Source: G963662905 sp965230045 (GTDB lineage Bacteria; Bacteroidota; Bacteroidia; Bacteroidales; WRLA01). From it: a DNA stretch of 64,000 nucleotides. This document shows, one piece after another, positions 17,321 through 25,731 of this stretch. The position numbers and the translations under genes are program-made. Below the pieces are notes generated by a model. It was not told the origin of the DNA. It saw nothing but the letters and a program-made list of their open reading frames with translations, and ran no database searches. The first letter of the stretch is position 1. Each line of letters begins with the position of its first letter. Location: positions 310,001-374,000 of the forward strand of contig OZ245940.1 in NCBI GenBank assembly GCA_965230045.1. Reading direction: 5' to 3'.

Positions 17321-18235
17321 ATGAAAAACCCGGTAAATTTTGAAATAAACATCTGGCAATGGCTTGCCCTGATTTTCCTTGCCTTCATCTGGGGCAGTTC
17401 TTTTATCCTGATGAAAAGAGGGCTGGAGGTTTTCAATGATATGCAGGTTGCTGCTTTACGGATTTTCATTTCATTTGTGGCGCTGCTGCCGGTTGCTTTA
17501 AAAAACCTCCGCCTGATAAAACGAAGCAATCTGCGCAGCTTTTTGATCGTAGGATTTATTGGCAGCGGGTTGCCGGCATTTTTGTTTACGCATGCGCAAA
17601 CGGAGATTAACAGCAGCCTGGCCGGCATGCTGAATTCACTTACGCCATTTTTTACGCTCCTGATTGGTGCTGTTTTTTATCGAGCAAAAGTATGGTGGAA
17701 AAACGTTTTGGGTGTTGCGCTGGGCTTGTTTGGCGCCGTGATGCTCATCTACCGTGGTGGAAACATACTGGACGACCGTGCTGTTTACGGCCTTTATGTG
17801 GTTTTGGCCACGATTTGCTACGGAATTAATGTGAATACCGTTAAATATCACCTCAAAGGGATTAGCGGACTTCATATCACCAGCCTGGGTTTTGTTTTGG
17901 TCGGTCCTTTTGCCGGTTTATACCTGCTCTTTTCTGATTATTCGAACATCACCGCCGAAGCCAACTGGCCCGAAGCACTGGGATATATCAGTATTTTGGC
18001 ACTAATCGGGACGGCTCTGTCACTGGTGATATTTAATGCCCTGATAGCGCATACTACTGCATTGTTTGCCAGCTCAGTAACCTATATTATTCCGGTTTTT
18101 GCCATTATGTGGGGGCTGTTTGACGGAGAAACCGTCAGTATCTCGCAGTTTGGCGGAATCGGGCTGATTATGTTGGGTGTTTATTTGGTCAACTCGGCCG
18201 TGAAAGAACAAAACGCAAGCAGAAAAACATCTTAA
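17321..18235 (+). CDS. EamA/DMT-superfamily transporter
   Basis: 304-residue inner-membrane protein with about ten predicted transmembrane helices arranged as two EamA repeats (about 12-145 and 155-293). Signatures are FIWGSSFILMKRGLEVF, GSGLPAFLFTHAQTEINSSLAGMLNSL written here in part, and the second-repeat IGTALSLVIFNALIAHTTAL. DMT members export amino acids, nucleotides or other metabolites; the substrate cannot be read from the sequence. It lies 49 bases after the peptidase gene and 11 bases before the methyltransferase gene, so it is probably cotranscribed with the latter. Confidence 0.9.
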   Translation: MKNPVNFEINIWQWLALIFLAFIWGSSFILMKRGLEVFNDMQVAALRIFISFVALLPVALKNLRLIKRSNLRSFLIVGFIGSGLPAFLFTHAQTEINSSLAGMLNSLTPFFTLLIGAVFYRAKVWWKNVLGVALGLFGAVMLIYRGGNILDDRAVYGLYVVLATICYGINVNTVKYHLKGISGLHITSLGFVLVGPFAGLYLLFSDYSNITAEANWPEALGYISILALIGTALSLVIFNALIAHTTALFASSVTYIIPVFAIMWGLFDGETVSISQFGGIGLIMLGVYLVNSAVKEQNASRKTS

Positions 18236-18246
18236 TCCTTTTTTTA

Positions 18247-18768
18247 ATGCAAAGCGACCGACAGTTAAAATGGGAAAACAAAACGGATTATGCGCAAAAT
18301 GCGGACATTGTTATTGTTTGCGATAATGTTGAATTGCCTGTAAATGCGGGCAGTATCCTGCGTTTGGCAGATGCTTTTGGCGTCAGGGAAGTAATTTTTT
18401 GCGGAAATCATCCGGCCATACCCGGAAGGAAAGTGAACAAAGTGGCACGGAACGTTATCAAAGCGCTCAATATCAAAACAAACGCCATTTGCGTGGAACA
18501 ACTTCATGATTTACAATCAAAAGGCTATGAGCTGGTCGCTGTGGAAATCACACAAAAAAGTCATAATCTGCGCACTTCCACTTTCCGGAAAAACAGCAAA
18601 TGTGCGTTGATTGTTGGTGGCGAAATCCGCGGCATCAGCAACGAAGTGCTGGAGCTTTGCGCACGGGCTGTGCACATCCCCATGAAAGGCCAGAACCTGA
18701 GCATGAACCTCAGCAGCGCGCTGGCTATTGCACTTTATGAAGTGAGCTGTCAGATGGAAGGTTGCTGA
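18247..18768 (+). CDS. SpoU/TrmH-family RNA 2'-O-methyltransferase
   Basis: 173-residue SPOUT-class enzyme that methylates the 2'-hydroxyl of a ribose in tRNA or rRNA. All three SpoU motifs are present: motif 1 NAGSILRLADAFG with its catalytic Arg, motif 2 LIVGGEIRGIS, and motif 3 IPMKGQNLSMNLSSALAIAL, which forms the knot. Without an N-terminal RNA-binding domain the substrate is uncertain; tRNA is most likely from the size. Its last 19 bases overlap the convergent glycosyltransferase gene on the other strand. Confidence 0.9.
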   Translation: MQSDRQLKWENKTDYAQNADIVIVCDNVELPVNAGSILRLADAFGVREVIFCGNHPAIPGRKVNKVARNVIKALNIKTNAICVEQLHDLQSKGYELVAVEITQKSHNLRTSTFRKNSKCALIVGGEIRGISNEVLELCARAVHIPMKGQNLSMNLSSALAIALYEVSCQMEGC

Positions 18769-19838
18769 AGAAACGCAAGAAAGGAATCGATGGATTTCTG
18801 CATGGAGAACTGATTCCGGCTCCACTCTTTTGCTTTATTTGAAAAGCCTTGATATTTCTCCTCATCAGAATAAAACGCCTGCACCGCATCTGCAAAAGCC
18901 TGCACATCATTTTCGGGGACCAAAACAGCAGTTTCTTCATTTTGAACCACTTCCGGGTTGGAGCTGTTCTCAAAAGCCACAACCGGCAATCCGGCAGCCT
19001 GCGCTTCAACCAATACGTACCCAAAACCTTCCCATAAGCTGGAATGCACAAAAAGATCGGTTTCGTTCATAAAATCCATTCCCCGATGGCCACAAAGCTG
19101 AACCTTGCTTGCCAGGCCAAGGCGGTTTATTTCCGTTTTCAGCTCATTTTCCAAAGCTCCCGAACCGGCAATTTTCAAGAGCACATCACAATTACGTTTC
19201 AGGAGTTCCTGCATCACTTTCAAAAGAAATTGCTGGTTTTTCTGAGGAACCAACCTTCCCATATTTCCCAGGACAAAAGGCTTTTTCAACGCCCGTTTTT
19301 TGGCAGGGGGCAGGAGGTCGAAATCGATTCCGTTATAAACCACACTGATTTTATCGGGATGGACCAGCTGTCCTTTGGCGTTGATGGTTCTTTTGGTCTC
19401 TTTGCTGTTTGCCAATATCCTGTGCACCACTTTTCGGAAAAGGTATTTATTGAGCAAAGTTGGTTTTATGGGAATGGCACTGCCCCTCCGGTAAATGATG
19501 TCGGGAACACCGGCTTTTTTTGCCGCCAAACCGGCAACTTTCAAATCGGACGGCAGGTTTAAAATCAAATGCTGCACCTTTTCTTTAATAAAAAAACTTG
19601 AAATATGCTTTATTTTCAGCGGATTAAGCATATCAAAAGAAGAAATTGCAAAAGGGAAACAAAGCAAATTGTTTTGTTTGGCTTTTTCGAATAGCGGGCT
19701 TGCCGGATGCGCACATAAAACGACATCATATCCCGATTGATGCATTTGCCCGGCCATATCCAAATGCCATTTCTCGCCGCCGCCCCAGTTTTTGCAACTG
19801 TTGAAAAAGCAGATTTTCCCTTTTATTCCTTTTCCCAC
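18750..19838 (-). CDS. Glycosyltransferase family 4
   Basis: 362-residue GT-B fold retaining glycosyltransferase. The N-terminal acceptor domain (about 8-180) includes the glycine-rich KNWGGGEKWH loop. The C-terminal nucleotide-sugar domain (about 185-355) has GNMGRLVPQKNQQFLLKVM and the EX7E motif (SLWEGFGYVLVEAQAAGLP). It begins with GTG at 19838 inside the 3' end of the upstream family 2 enzyme (16-base overlap), showing translational coupling. The pair probably adds sugars to lipopolysaccharide core or another surface glycan. Confidence 0.92.
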   Translation of the reverse strand: MGKGIKGKICFFNSCKNWGGGEKWHLDMAGQMHQSGYDVVLCAHPASPLFEKAKQNNLLCFPFAISSFDMLNPLKIKHISSFFIKEKVQHLILNLPSDLKVAGLAAKKAGVPDIIYRRGSAIPIKPTLLNKYLFRKVVHRILANSKETKRTINAKGQLVHPDKISVVYNGIDFDLLPPAKKRALKKPFVLGNMGRLVPQKNQQFLLKVMQELLKRNCDVLLKIAGSGALENELKTEINRLGLASKVQLCGHRGMDFMNETDLFVHSSLWEGFGYVLVEAQAAGLPVVAFENSSNPEVVQNEETAVLVPENDVQAFADAVQAFYSDEEKYQGFSNKAKEWSRNQFSMQKSIDSFLAFLQQPSI

Positions 19839-20584
19839 AGCTCTCTGAGTTTAACCTGTTTCAAAAATGAAGAATGGGCTGAATTACGGCAAATTACATA
19901 GCCATAATATCCGTCGAGGAAACCGCCGCGCAAAACAAAGGAGCTGAAAAACTTCCAAATGGGGCTGCCCATCATTTTAAAAAAACTGAACTTTTTACCC
20001 TTTTGGTAACGTGTTGAAGCGGCCCGAGAAGAATATTCGTTTATGGTGGCCATATGCTGCGATATAGTATAAAAGGAATAGTGCAAAATATCCTTTTTAA
20101 TCTTCATAATTTTTGTACCGGGCCTTAAAATCAATTTTTCATGAACACCCTCGGCACTCCACTCTCCGTAATTTTTATTCCAAAGCCTGATTTTTTTATC
20201 CGGATACCAGCCGCAATGTTTTATCCATTTGCCGCAATAATTGGTCAGCCGGTGAAACATGTATGCATCATGTTTGAAACCTGTTTGCTTCAGCCGTTGA
20301 ATTTCATCCCTCAGATCATCTGAAAGGGCTTCATCTGCATCAAGCGTCAAAATAAAATCATGTTTGGCGCGGGCATCGGCACGGTTTTTCTGGTTTCCGT
20401 AGTTATCAAATTCATGTTGAAAGAAAACCAGATTGGGGTATCGGGAGCAGATCTCCCGGGTTTTATCCGTAGAAAATGAATCTGCAACGATCACTTCATC
20501 GGCAATATCCTGCACCGAATCAAGGCATCGGGCAATATTTTTCTCTTCATTAAAGGTGATGATAACAACGGAAAGTGCAGACAT
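19823..20584 (-). CDS. Glycosyltransferase family 2 (WaaE/KdtX-like)
   Basis: 253-residue GT-A enzyme. The N-terminal catalytic half shows SVVIITFNEEKNIARCLDSV, IVADSFSTDKT and the metal-binding LTLDADEAL (DXD-type). The middle has W/Y-rich family motifs (YCGKWIKHCGWYPDKKIRLW and GEWSAEGVHEKL). This pattern matches the WaaE/KdtX beta-glucosyltransferases that decorate the LPS inner core. The C-terminus is amphipathic and may touch the membrane. First gene of a two-gene operon with the GT4 enzyme. Confidence 0.92.
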   Translation of the reverse strand: MSALSVVIITFNEEKNIARCLDSVQDIADEVIVADSFSTDKTREICSRYPNLVFFQHEFDNYGNQKNRADARAKHDFILTLDADEALSDDLRDEIQRLKQTGFKHDAYMFHRLTNYCGKWIKHCGWYPDKKIRLWNKNYGEWSAEGVHEKLILRPGTKIMKIKKDILHYSFYTISQHMATINEYSSRAASTRYQKGKKFSFFKMMGSPIWKFFSSFVLRGGFLDGYYGYVICRNSAHSSFLKQVKLRELWEKE

Positions 20585-20651
20585 AGCTCAATTTTAAAAC
20601 AAAGATAAAAAAATGATTTTGCGCAGGATACTGCTCAAATCAAAGCAGAAT

Positions 20652-20680
20652 AAAAAAGGCCGCCCAAACGAGCAGCCTTC
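20652..20680 (-). terminator. Terminator after the TonB-dependent receptor gene
   Basis: On the minus strand AAGGCTGC pairs with GCGGCCTT (one G-U) around an eight-base loop, followed by a T run. It sits 19 bases beyond the receptor stop. Confidence 0.85.
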
Positions 20681-20698
20681 ACAAAAAATAATATCATT

Positions 20699-23029
20699 TT
20701 AGAACGAATATTTAGCACCAAACGACGGCATTACCGGCAATTGGTTTACGCGTTCATAGGTAATACGGTCGAAATAAAACACGTTTGCGCGGTCATAAAC
20801 GTTGGTAACGCCAAGGTTGAGCTCAAGTGTGGAATAATCCCCTATTTCGATAAGCCTTTTCAGGTTCAGGTCGAGGCGGTGATAAGCGGGAAGCCTTCCT
20901 TCGTTCAGGTCTGCATAAAGGATACCAAGCTCGCCGTTTTCTGTAGTAATATCGGTATCGATACCGCCTGTAAAGAGCAACTGCTCAAAATATCCCTGAG
21001 TTTGTGTAAATGGGAAACCGGATCCAAAATTCCAACGGGCATTTACTTCCCAGTTATCATTCTTTCCAAATTTCAATGAGGCCAAAAGATTCACATTATG
21101 CCTTCTGTCATAATGAGGCACATAATCGATCAGTTCATCCTCACGGTTCACATAAGCAAGTGAATAAACTGCCCAAAGGTAGAAACGGCGGTAATCATAT
21201 TTAAAGCTTACGTCAACACCATAAGCGTCGCCTTTTTCCACAATAAAATCCTTTTTGAGGTAATCGGGCTTGTATGATGGTGATGTAGGATCGGAGTAAA
21301 AAGGCGTATCATCAAATATTTTGTTTCGGTTCAGGTTTGTAAGCTGGCTGAAGTTTTTCAGGTAAGCCTCAAGGTTCATTGTGAGGTGGTTGGTAATATC
21401 GAGTTCAACACCTCCGATGATGTGTTCGCTTTTCTGCAGTTTGCTGGTTACTTCTTCGCCACGGAATGTTTCGGGCAGGTTATCGGGGCCGGAGAGGAAA
21501 CCGCTAAAGAGGTTTACCACATCACGGTCGGAGCGTGCACTCATCAGGTTTTGAGAATAAAGGCCTCCCGCAACTTTGAGCCTCAGCCAGTCGGTAAGGT
21601 TATATTTCATTGCCAAACGTGGCTCCGGGCTCACTTCTGATTGGGATGCATACCACTGCAAACGGATACTGGGTTCGAAAAGTAATTTTCCCTGGGTCAT
21701 TTTATACTTAAAATACATCCCTAATTCGGTTGTATTTTCGGTTTGCTGTATCTTTTTATTTACGGAATTATAGAATAAATAGTCCGTTTTAAAACCCAGC
21801 ATTTCCAATCCATATTTCAATTCGTCTTTACCGATAAAATAGGTAAAGCTCAGCCCTCCGTTAAAACCGCTGATTTTACTGCTGCGGTCGGCGCTTTCGG
21901 GCTGCGACATGGTAATTTTATAATCAGAATAGGCAACAATACCTTCGATAAGGACTGAGGAACGTGCCGGAATCAAAACGAAGTTGGCACCACCACCGAC
22001 AGATTCCCAATGGAAGTCGCTGATGGATTTATAGTTGTTCACCTGATCATCAAAGCGGAAACCAAAGAGGTTTACTTTGCTTCCGTTGCTTCCGTTGATA
22101 CTTACTTTTCCGTAGATATCGAGAAAGTTAAAGGGCAGTCCGTTTTCATCAACATATTTATAAAAAACCTTGGAGCTTTGTTCGAGGTAAGAATTTTTCA
22201 CAGAAAGCACATAGGAAGAGCTGGTTTTCTTTTCTTCGGTTTGTTTGGAAATAGGACCTTCGATTAAAAGTTTTGCACCAAAAGTAGATGCTTCCACTGA
22301 GCCGGAAGTACGCACTTTATTACCATCGCGGGTAGTTAAGTCCATGATGGAGGAAATCCTTCCTCCGTATTCGGCTCCAAAACCACCGGTATAAACATCG
22401 GCTGAGCGGAGGATATCGGTATCAAAAACCGAAAAGAGTCCAATGGAGTGGAAAGGGTTGTAAATCACCATTCCATCGAGCAGCACTTTATTTTGGATCG
22501 GGCTACCCCCACGAATGTAGAGCTGACCGCCCTGGTCACCGGTAAAAATCACCCCGGGAAGCACCTGAAGATACTGCGCAAGGTCGGCCTGGCCGCCAAC
22601 TGTAGGAATAGATTGTATCTGTTTCGGTGTAATTTTAACTACGGATGTTTTTGTTTCGGTGCGGGCTTCTTCCCTTTCGGCCGAAATATTAATTTCCTGC
22701 AGCATGATACTGCCTTCTTTCAAGTAAATATTTTTGGACAACAAGGCCCCGTTTTTCAAAGTAACAGGAAAAGTTATCGAATCGTAGCCCATGGCTGTAA
22801 CCATAAGCGTATAACTGCCTGCAGGTATCTTCGAAATAACGTAATAGCCATTTACGTCAGTTGAAGCACCGAAGGTAGTTCCTTTCAGATATACATTGGT
22901 AAAGATAACGGGTTCTCCAGTTTCTTCTTCATAAACGAAACCGCGGATGCTGGCCGTTTGAGCGATCATCAGCACCGGCAAACTGATCATAAATGCCAGC
23001 AAACTGATTTTCAAGTATTTTTTCAACAT
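20699..23029 (-). CDS. TonB-dependent outer-membrane receptor with carboxypeptidase-regulatory-like N-domain
   Basis: 776-residue outer-membrane active transporter. A signal peptide (about 1-23, ending MIAQ) precedes a CarboxypepD_reg-like beta-sandwich (about 26-110), a plug domain (about 130-235; IPTVGGQADLAQYLQVLPGV, GQLYIRGGSPIQNKVLLDG) and a 22-strand-type barrel ending in a C-terminal Phe. It is shorter than SusC proteins (about 1000 residues) and has no SusD partner, so glycan uptake by a Sus system is unlikely; the substrate is unknown. It is monocistronic, upstream of a hairpin terminator and downstream of the RprXY-like pair. Confidence 0.93.
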   Translation of the reverse strand: MLKKYLKISLLAFMISLPVLMIAQTASIRGFVYEEETGEPVIFTNVYLKGTTFGASTDVNGYYVISKIPAGSYTLMVTAMGYDSITFPVTLKNGALLSKNIYLKEGSIMLQEINISAEREEARTETKTSVVKITPKQIQSIPTVGGQADLAQYLQVLPGVIFTGDQGGQLYIRGGSPIQNKVLLDGMVIYNPFHSIGLFSVFDTDILRSADVYTGGFGAEYGGRISSIMDLTTRDGNKVRTSGSVEASTFGAKLLIEGPISKQTEEKKTSSSYVLSVKNSYLEQSSKVFYKYVDENGLPFNFLDIYGKVSINGSNGSKVNLFGFRFDDQVNNYKSISDFHWESVGGGANFVLIPARSSVLIEGIVAYSDYKITMSQPESADRSSKISGFNGGLSFTYFIGKDELKYGLEMLGFKTDYLFYNSVNKKIQQTENTTELGMYFKYKMTQGKLLFEPSIRLQWYASQSEVSPEPRLAMKYNLTDWLRLKVAGGLYSQNLMSARSDRDVVNLFSGFLSGPDNLPETFRGEEVTSKLQKSEHIIGGVELDITNHLTMNLEAYLKNFSQLTNLNRNKIFDDTPFYSDPTSPSYKPDYLKKDFIVEKGDAYGVDVSFKYDYRRFYLWAVYSLAYVNREDELIDYVPHYDRRHNVNLLASLKFGKNDNWEVNARWNFGSGFPFTQTQGYFEQLLFTGGIDTDITTENGELGILYADLNEGRLPAYHRLDLNLKRLIEIGDYSTLELNLGVTNVYDRANVFYFDRITYERVNQLPVMPSFGAKYSF

Positions 23030-23065
23030 AAGCTTCTATTTGTAAGTTCTTTCCCTAATAGCCCA

Positions 23066-23073
23066 CAAAAGTA
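23066..23073 (-). promoter_or_regulatory. Candidate -7 element of the TonB-dependent receptor gene
   Basis: TACTTTTG on the minus strand matches TAnnTTTG, 36 bases before the ATG. No clear TTTG lies at the -33 position, so an activator may be needed. Confidence 0.5.
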
Positions 23074-23150
23074 AAGATAACAGCTTGAAAAAAAAACACC
23101 AAAACAAAAAAATGGCCACTAATTCATGAAAATCAGTAAGAATGATGTGC

Positions 23151-23852
23151 TTAGTCCTCAATTTCGAAACGAAAACCTGTACCGTGTACATTGGTAATCT
23201 GGATACGGCCATCCGATTTCAGGTATTTCCGAAGTTTGGCAATAAACACATCCATGCTCCTGCCATTGAAATAATCATCACTGCCCCAAATAGCCTTCAG
23301 TATTGCTTCCCTCTTGAGCAGCTGACCTTTGTTTTTGCACAAATACTGAAGCAGTTCGGCTTCACGTTTGGTCAGCACTTTCTGAAAACTGCTCGATTTC
23401 AGTTCCATTGTATTGAGGTCGAATGTATAATTCCCCAGTTTATAAAACTCCGGTCGTTCGGGCGAGGCTTCTGACTGAATGCTGCAGCGTTTTAAAATGG
23501 CCTGGATACGCAAACTGAGTTCTTCACTGCTGAAAGGTTTGGTAATATAATCATCGCATCCGGCTTTAAATCCATTGATACGGTCTTCTTTGAGCGCTTT
23601 TGCCGATAAAAAGATAATAGGGGTTTGCTGATCCGTTTTGCGGATATCTTCGGCAAGGCTGAACCCGTCTTTACGCGGCATCATCACATCCAGGATGATC
23701 AAATCATATTTTTTCTTTTGAAAAGCTTCAAAACCTTCCACGCCATCGCGGGCAAGCTCGGTTTGATACGACTGCATTTCCAGATAATCCTGTATGACCA
23801 TACTCAGGTTGGGGTCATCCTCCACCAATAAAATCTGATATTTTGATTCCAT
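23151..23852 (-). CDS. OmpR-family response regulator (RprY-like)
   Basis: 233-residue DNA-binding regulator. The receiver (about 5-120) has Glu11-Asp12-Asp13, phosphoacceptor Asp55 (LIILDVMMPRKDG) and Lys in ITKPF. The winged-helix effector domain (about 135-230) shows LTKREAELLQYLCKN and SMDVFIAKLRKYLKSDGRI. OmpR-family dimers bind direct repeats spaced 10-11 bp, which is what lies before the divergent peptide gene at 25312. The gene is 14 bases after its kinase gene. Architecture and pairing match Bacteroides RprY, though orthology cannot be proven here. Confidence 0.93.
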   Translation of the reverse strand: MESKYQILLVEDDPNLSMVIQDYLEMQSYQTELARDGVEGFEAFQKKKYDLIILDVMMPRKDGFSLAEDIRKTDQQTPIIFLSAKALKEDRINGFKAGCDDYITKPFSSEELSLRIQAILKRCSIQSEASPERPEFYKLGNYTFDLNTMELKSSSFQKVLTKREAELLQYLCKNKGQLLKREAILKAIWGSDDYFNGRSMDVFIAKLRKYLKSDGRIQITNVHGTGFRFEIED

Positions 23853-23866
23853 AAGTTTAATTTTTA

Positions 23867-25150
23867 TCAGGCAGTCCCGGAAGAAAATGGCAGGAAGATT
23901 TCAAAACGGCTTCCTTTGTTTAGCTCGCTGTGCAAATGAATGTGGCCCCGATGCGCTTCAACAATCTTTTTCACATAATACAGCCCAATGCCAAATCCTT
24001 TTACATCATGCACATTTCCTGTTGGGACGCGGTACAGCTTTCGGAATACCAGCGACTGGTTTTCGCGGCTGATACCAATACCATTGTCCTGAATACTAAC
24101 AAACAAGCCCCGCTTATTGTTGTGTGTTTCAATTTTGATGGCCGGTTTTTCGGGACTATATTTTTCAGCATTATCGAGCAGATTATTGAAAACATTTATT
24201 AAATGCACTTTATCTGCCTGAATTACAGGATTTTCTGCATTAAGATCCAATGCTATACTTCCGTTGCGCTCCTTGAGCCGGATTTCAAAATTATGAGCCT
24301 GACGGGTCAGGACATCGTGCACATTAAGCTGTTTTGGCTTGATGTTGTAATCACTGCGATCGAGAACGGCAAGTTGCAGGATGTTCTCCACCTGATTTTT
24401 CAGGCGCATATTTTCATCATAGATCAATTGCGCATAGCGTCCGACCTTCTCTGGTTTTTGGTTTACTTCGGGCCGTAACAAAATTTCACTGGCCAGCGAA
24501 ACCGCAGAAATGGGCGTTTTAAATTCATGCGTCATATTGTTCACAAAATCGTTTTTCATTTCCGAAAGGCGCTTCTGGCGGAACAAACCGTAAACCGTAT
24601 AGAATGAAATGGCAAACAGCACCAACATCAGGCTTGCCGTGAGCACAACCCAGCCAATCATTTTTCTAATCATTACGCCCTGGAGGTTAGGAAAATAAAG
24701 CGACAGGACAAAGTCATCCGAACGGTGCAGGCAGCTCAGGCTTACAACAAATTCAGACGACAACAGTTCTTTTTTGTAATTGCCGTAGCGCCCCATATAA
24801 AACTGCTTGCTATGACGGTTAAAAACCGCATATTCATAATCGCGCGTAATGCGCATACAGCCCAGCTCATTTTGCACCAGGCTATCCAGTTTCACGGAAT
24901 CAACCAACTGGTAAATATGCCGTTCGTTGAGCAAACAGGCTTTGAAACAGGATGTGTCCTGAACTTCTTTATCTGTTTTGTAATTATACAAATGATTGAC
25001 AACAGTTTTGAGGGCAATGCGCACTTTGTTATTGAATTGCTCCTCGCGAAGCTCAACAGCATGGCGCACCCAATATAACTGAGTGAATAAAATGCCCAGT
25101 AAAACCAAAATGGTAACAGCGGCAATGATGCGAATGGTTTTCAGTTGCAT
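23867..25150 (-). CDS. Membrane sensor histidine kinase (RprX-like)
   Basis: 427-residue kinase. TM1 is about 7-27; a periplasmic domain (about 30-160) contains four cysteines (Cys68, Cys72, Cys98, Cys140) that could form disulfides; TM2 is about 164-188. HisKA has His208 (NNMTHEFKTPI) and the HATPase domain shows NVFNNLLDNAEKYSP, DNGIGIS and GFGIGLYYVK. It is the upstream gene of a kinase-regulator pair. The signal is unknown. A -7 box (TAATTTTG, 25187-25180) lies upstream, back to back with the promoter of the small Cys/Lys-rich protein gene. Confidence 0.93.
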   Translation of the reverse strand: MQLKTIRIIAAVTILVLLGILFTQLYWVRHAVELREEQFNNKVRIALKTVVNHLYNYKTDKEVQDTSCFKACLLNERHIYQLVDSVKLDSLVQNELGCMRITRDYEYAVFNRHSKQFYMGRYGNYKKELLSSEFVVSLSCLHRSDDFVLSLYFPNLQGVMIRKMIGWVVLTASLMLVLFAISFYTVYGLFRQKRLSEMKNDFVNNMTHEFKTPISAVSLASEILLRPEVNQKPEKVGRYAQLIYDENMRLKNQVENILQLAVLDRSDYNIKPKQLNVHDVLTRQAHNFEIRLKERNGSIALDLNAENPVIQADKVHLINVFNNLLDNAEKYSPEKPAIKIETHNNKRGLFVSIQDNGIGISRENQSLVFRKLYRVPTGNVHDVKGFGIGLYYVKKIVEAHRGHIHLHSELNKGSRFEIFLPFSSGTA

Positions 25151-25179
25151 ATGATGATGGTCAAAATCCTTATAAGCTT

Positions 25180-25187
25180 CAAAATTA
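25180..25187 (-). promoter_or_regulatory. Candidate -7 element of the kinase-regulator pair
   Basis: TAATTTTG on the minus strand matches TAnnTTTG and lies 29 bases before the kinase ATG. No obvious -33 TTTG is at the right distance; the TTAACA array begins 28 bases upstream. Confidence 0.5.
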
Positions 25188-25215
25188 GGACATTTTTTAA
25201 GTCTTCATTTTTTGT

Positions 25216-25253
25216 TTAACAAAGCCTTAACAAGCTTTAACAGCGCATTAACA
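25216..25253 (+). promoter_or_regulatory. Four phased TTAACA direct repeats, putative response-regulator operator
   Basis: TTAACA occurs at 25216, 25227, 25237 and 25248, spacings of 11, 10 and 11 bases, one helical turn each. The array ends 21 bases before the -7 box of the downstream gene, covering the position where a -33 TTTG would normally be. Direct repeats with this period are the known recognition pattern of OmpR/PhoB-family regulators, and such a regulator is encoded by the divergent operon. Confidence 0.7.
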
Positions 25254-25274
25254 GCAGGCAGTCCAACAGCTTCT

Positions 25275-25282
25275 TATGTTTG
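25275..25282 (+). promoter_or_regulatory. Candidate -7 element of the Cys/Lys-rich peptide gene
   Basis: TATGTTTG matches TAnnTTTG exactly, 29 bases before the ATG at 25312. There is no -33 TTTG; instead the TTAACA repeats occupy that region, suggesting an activator-dependent promoter. Confidence 0.7.
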
Positions 25283-25311
25283 CAATCTTAATACATAAAA
25301 ACTGAAATACA

Positions 25312-25602
25312 ATGAAAAAATCAATTTTTGGAGCCTTTGTAGCTGTATTCTTCCTTTTCGCTTATTCATCAACTGCTTATGCCGGTGTTATCGAAAGTAA
25401 AACAGGCATTGAAATTACCGTAACCGACGATGAACCCAAAAAAGACAAAGACGGTAAAAAAGACAAAAAAGCCGAAAAGAAAGCAACCGTAAAAGCAAAA
25501 TCAAGTTGTGCAAAAAAATGTGTCGGAGACAAAAAATGTGAATCCGAATGCAAAACCAAAACAACAACCAAGAAAAAATGCTGTGGAGGCGATAAAAAAT
25601 AA
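25312..25602 (+). CDS. Small exported Lys/Cys-rich protein of unknown function
   Basis: 96 residues. A clear signal peptide (about 1-24, ending STAYA) leads to a mature part of about 72 residues that is roughly one third lysine and has six cysteines in a spaced pattern (CAKKC, CVGDKKCESEC, KKCC). No known domain is recognised. The Cys/Lys composition suggests metal binding or a disulfide-stabilised basic peptide, but this is inference. It faces the RprXY-like pair across a 161-base region with an operator-like repeat array, so it may be the main target of that system. A hairpin follows at 25637-25670. Confidence 0.8.
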   Translation: MKKSIFGAFVAVFFLFAYSSTAYAGVIESKTGIEITVTDDEPKKDKDGKKDKKAEKKATVKAKSSCAKKCVGDKKCESECKTKTTTKKKCCGGDKK

Positions 25603-25636
25603 AGCTTAAGACATATCATTTTGCTTTTCTGAAAAT

Positions 25637-25678
25637 AATCCGGTTATATCCATTTTGGGTGAACCGGATTTTTCATTT
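25637..25678 (+). terminator. Hairpin terminator after the Cys/Lys-rich peptide gene
   Basis: AATCCGGTT (25637-25645) pairs perfectly with AACCGGATT (25662-25670) around a 16-base loop, followed by a T-rich stretch. Confidence 0.7.
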
Positions 25679-25699
25679 CATTCCTTCTTTTGAAAAACC

Positions 25700-25707
25700 T
25701 ATTTTTG
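25700..25707 (+). promoter_or_regulatory. Candidate -7 element of the OsmC-family gene
   Basis: TATTTTTG matches TAnnTTTG. Its position downstream of a possible TTG start at 25690 argues that the real protein starts at the ATG at 25732. Confidence 0.55.
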
Positions 25708-25731
25708 TGCGCAAATCAAATCAGGAAACAT

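Noticed and set aside
20699..23029. SusC-type glycan importer
   Set aside because: About 200 residues too short and there is no SusD or glycoside hydrolase nearby.
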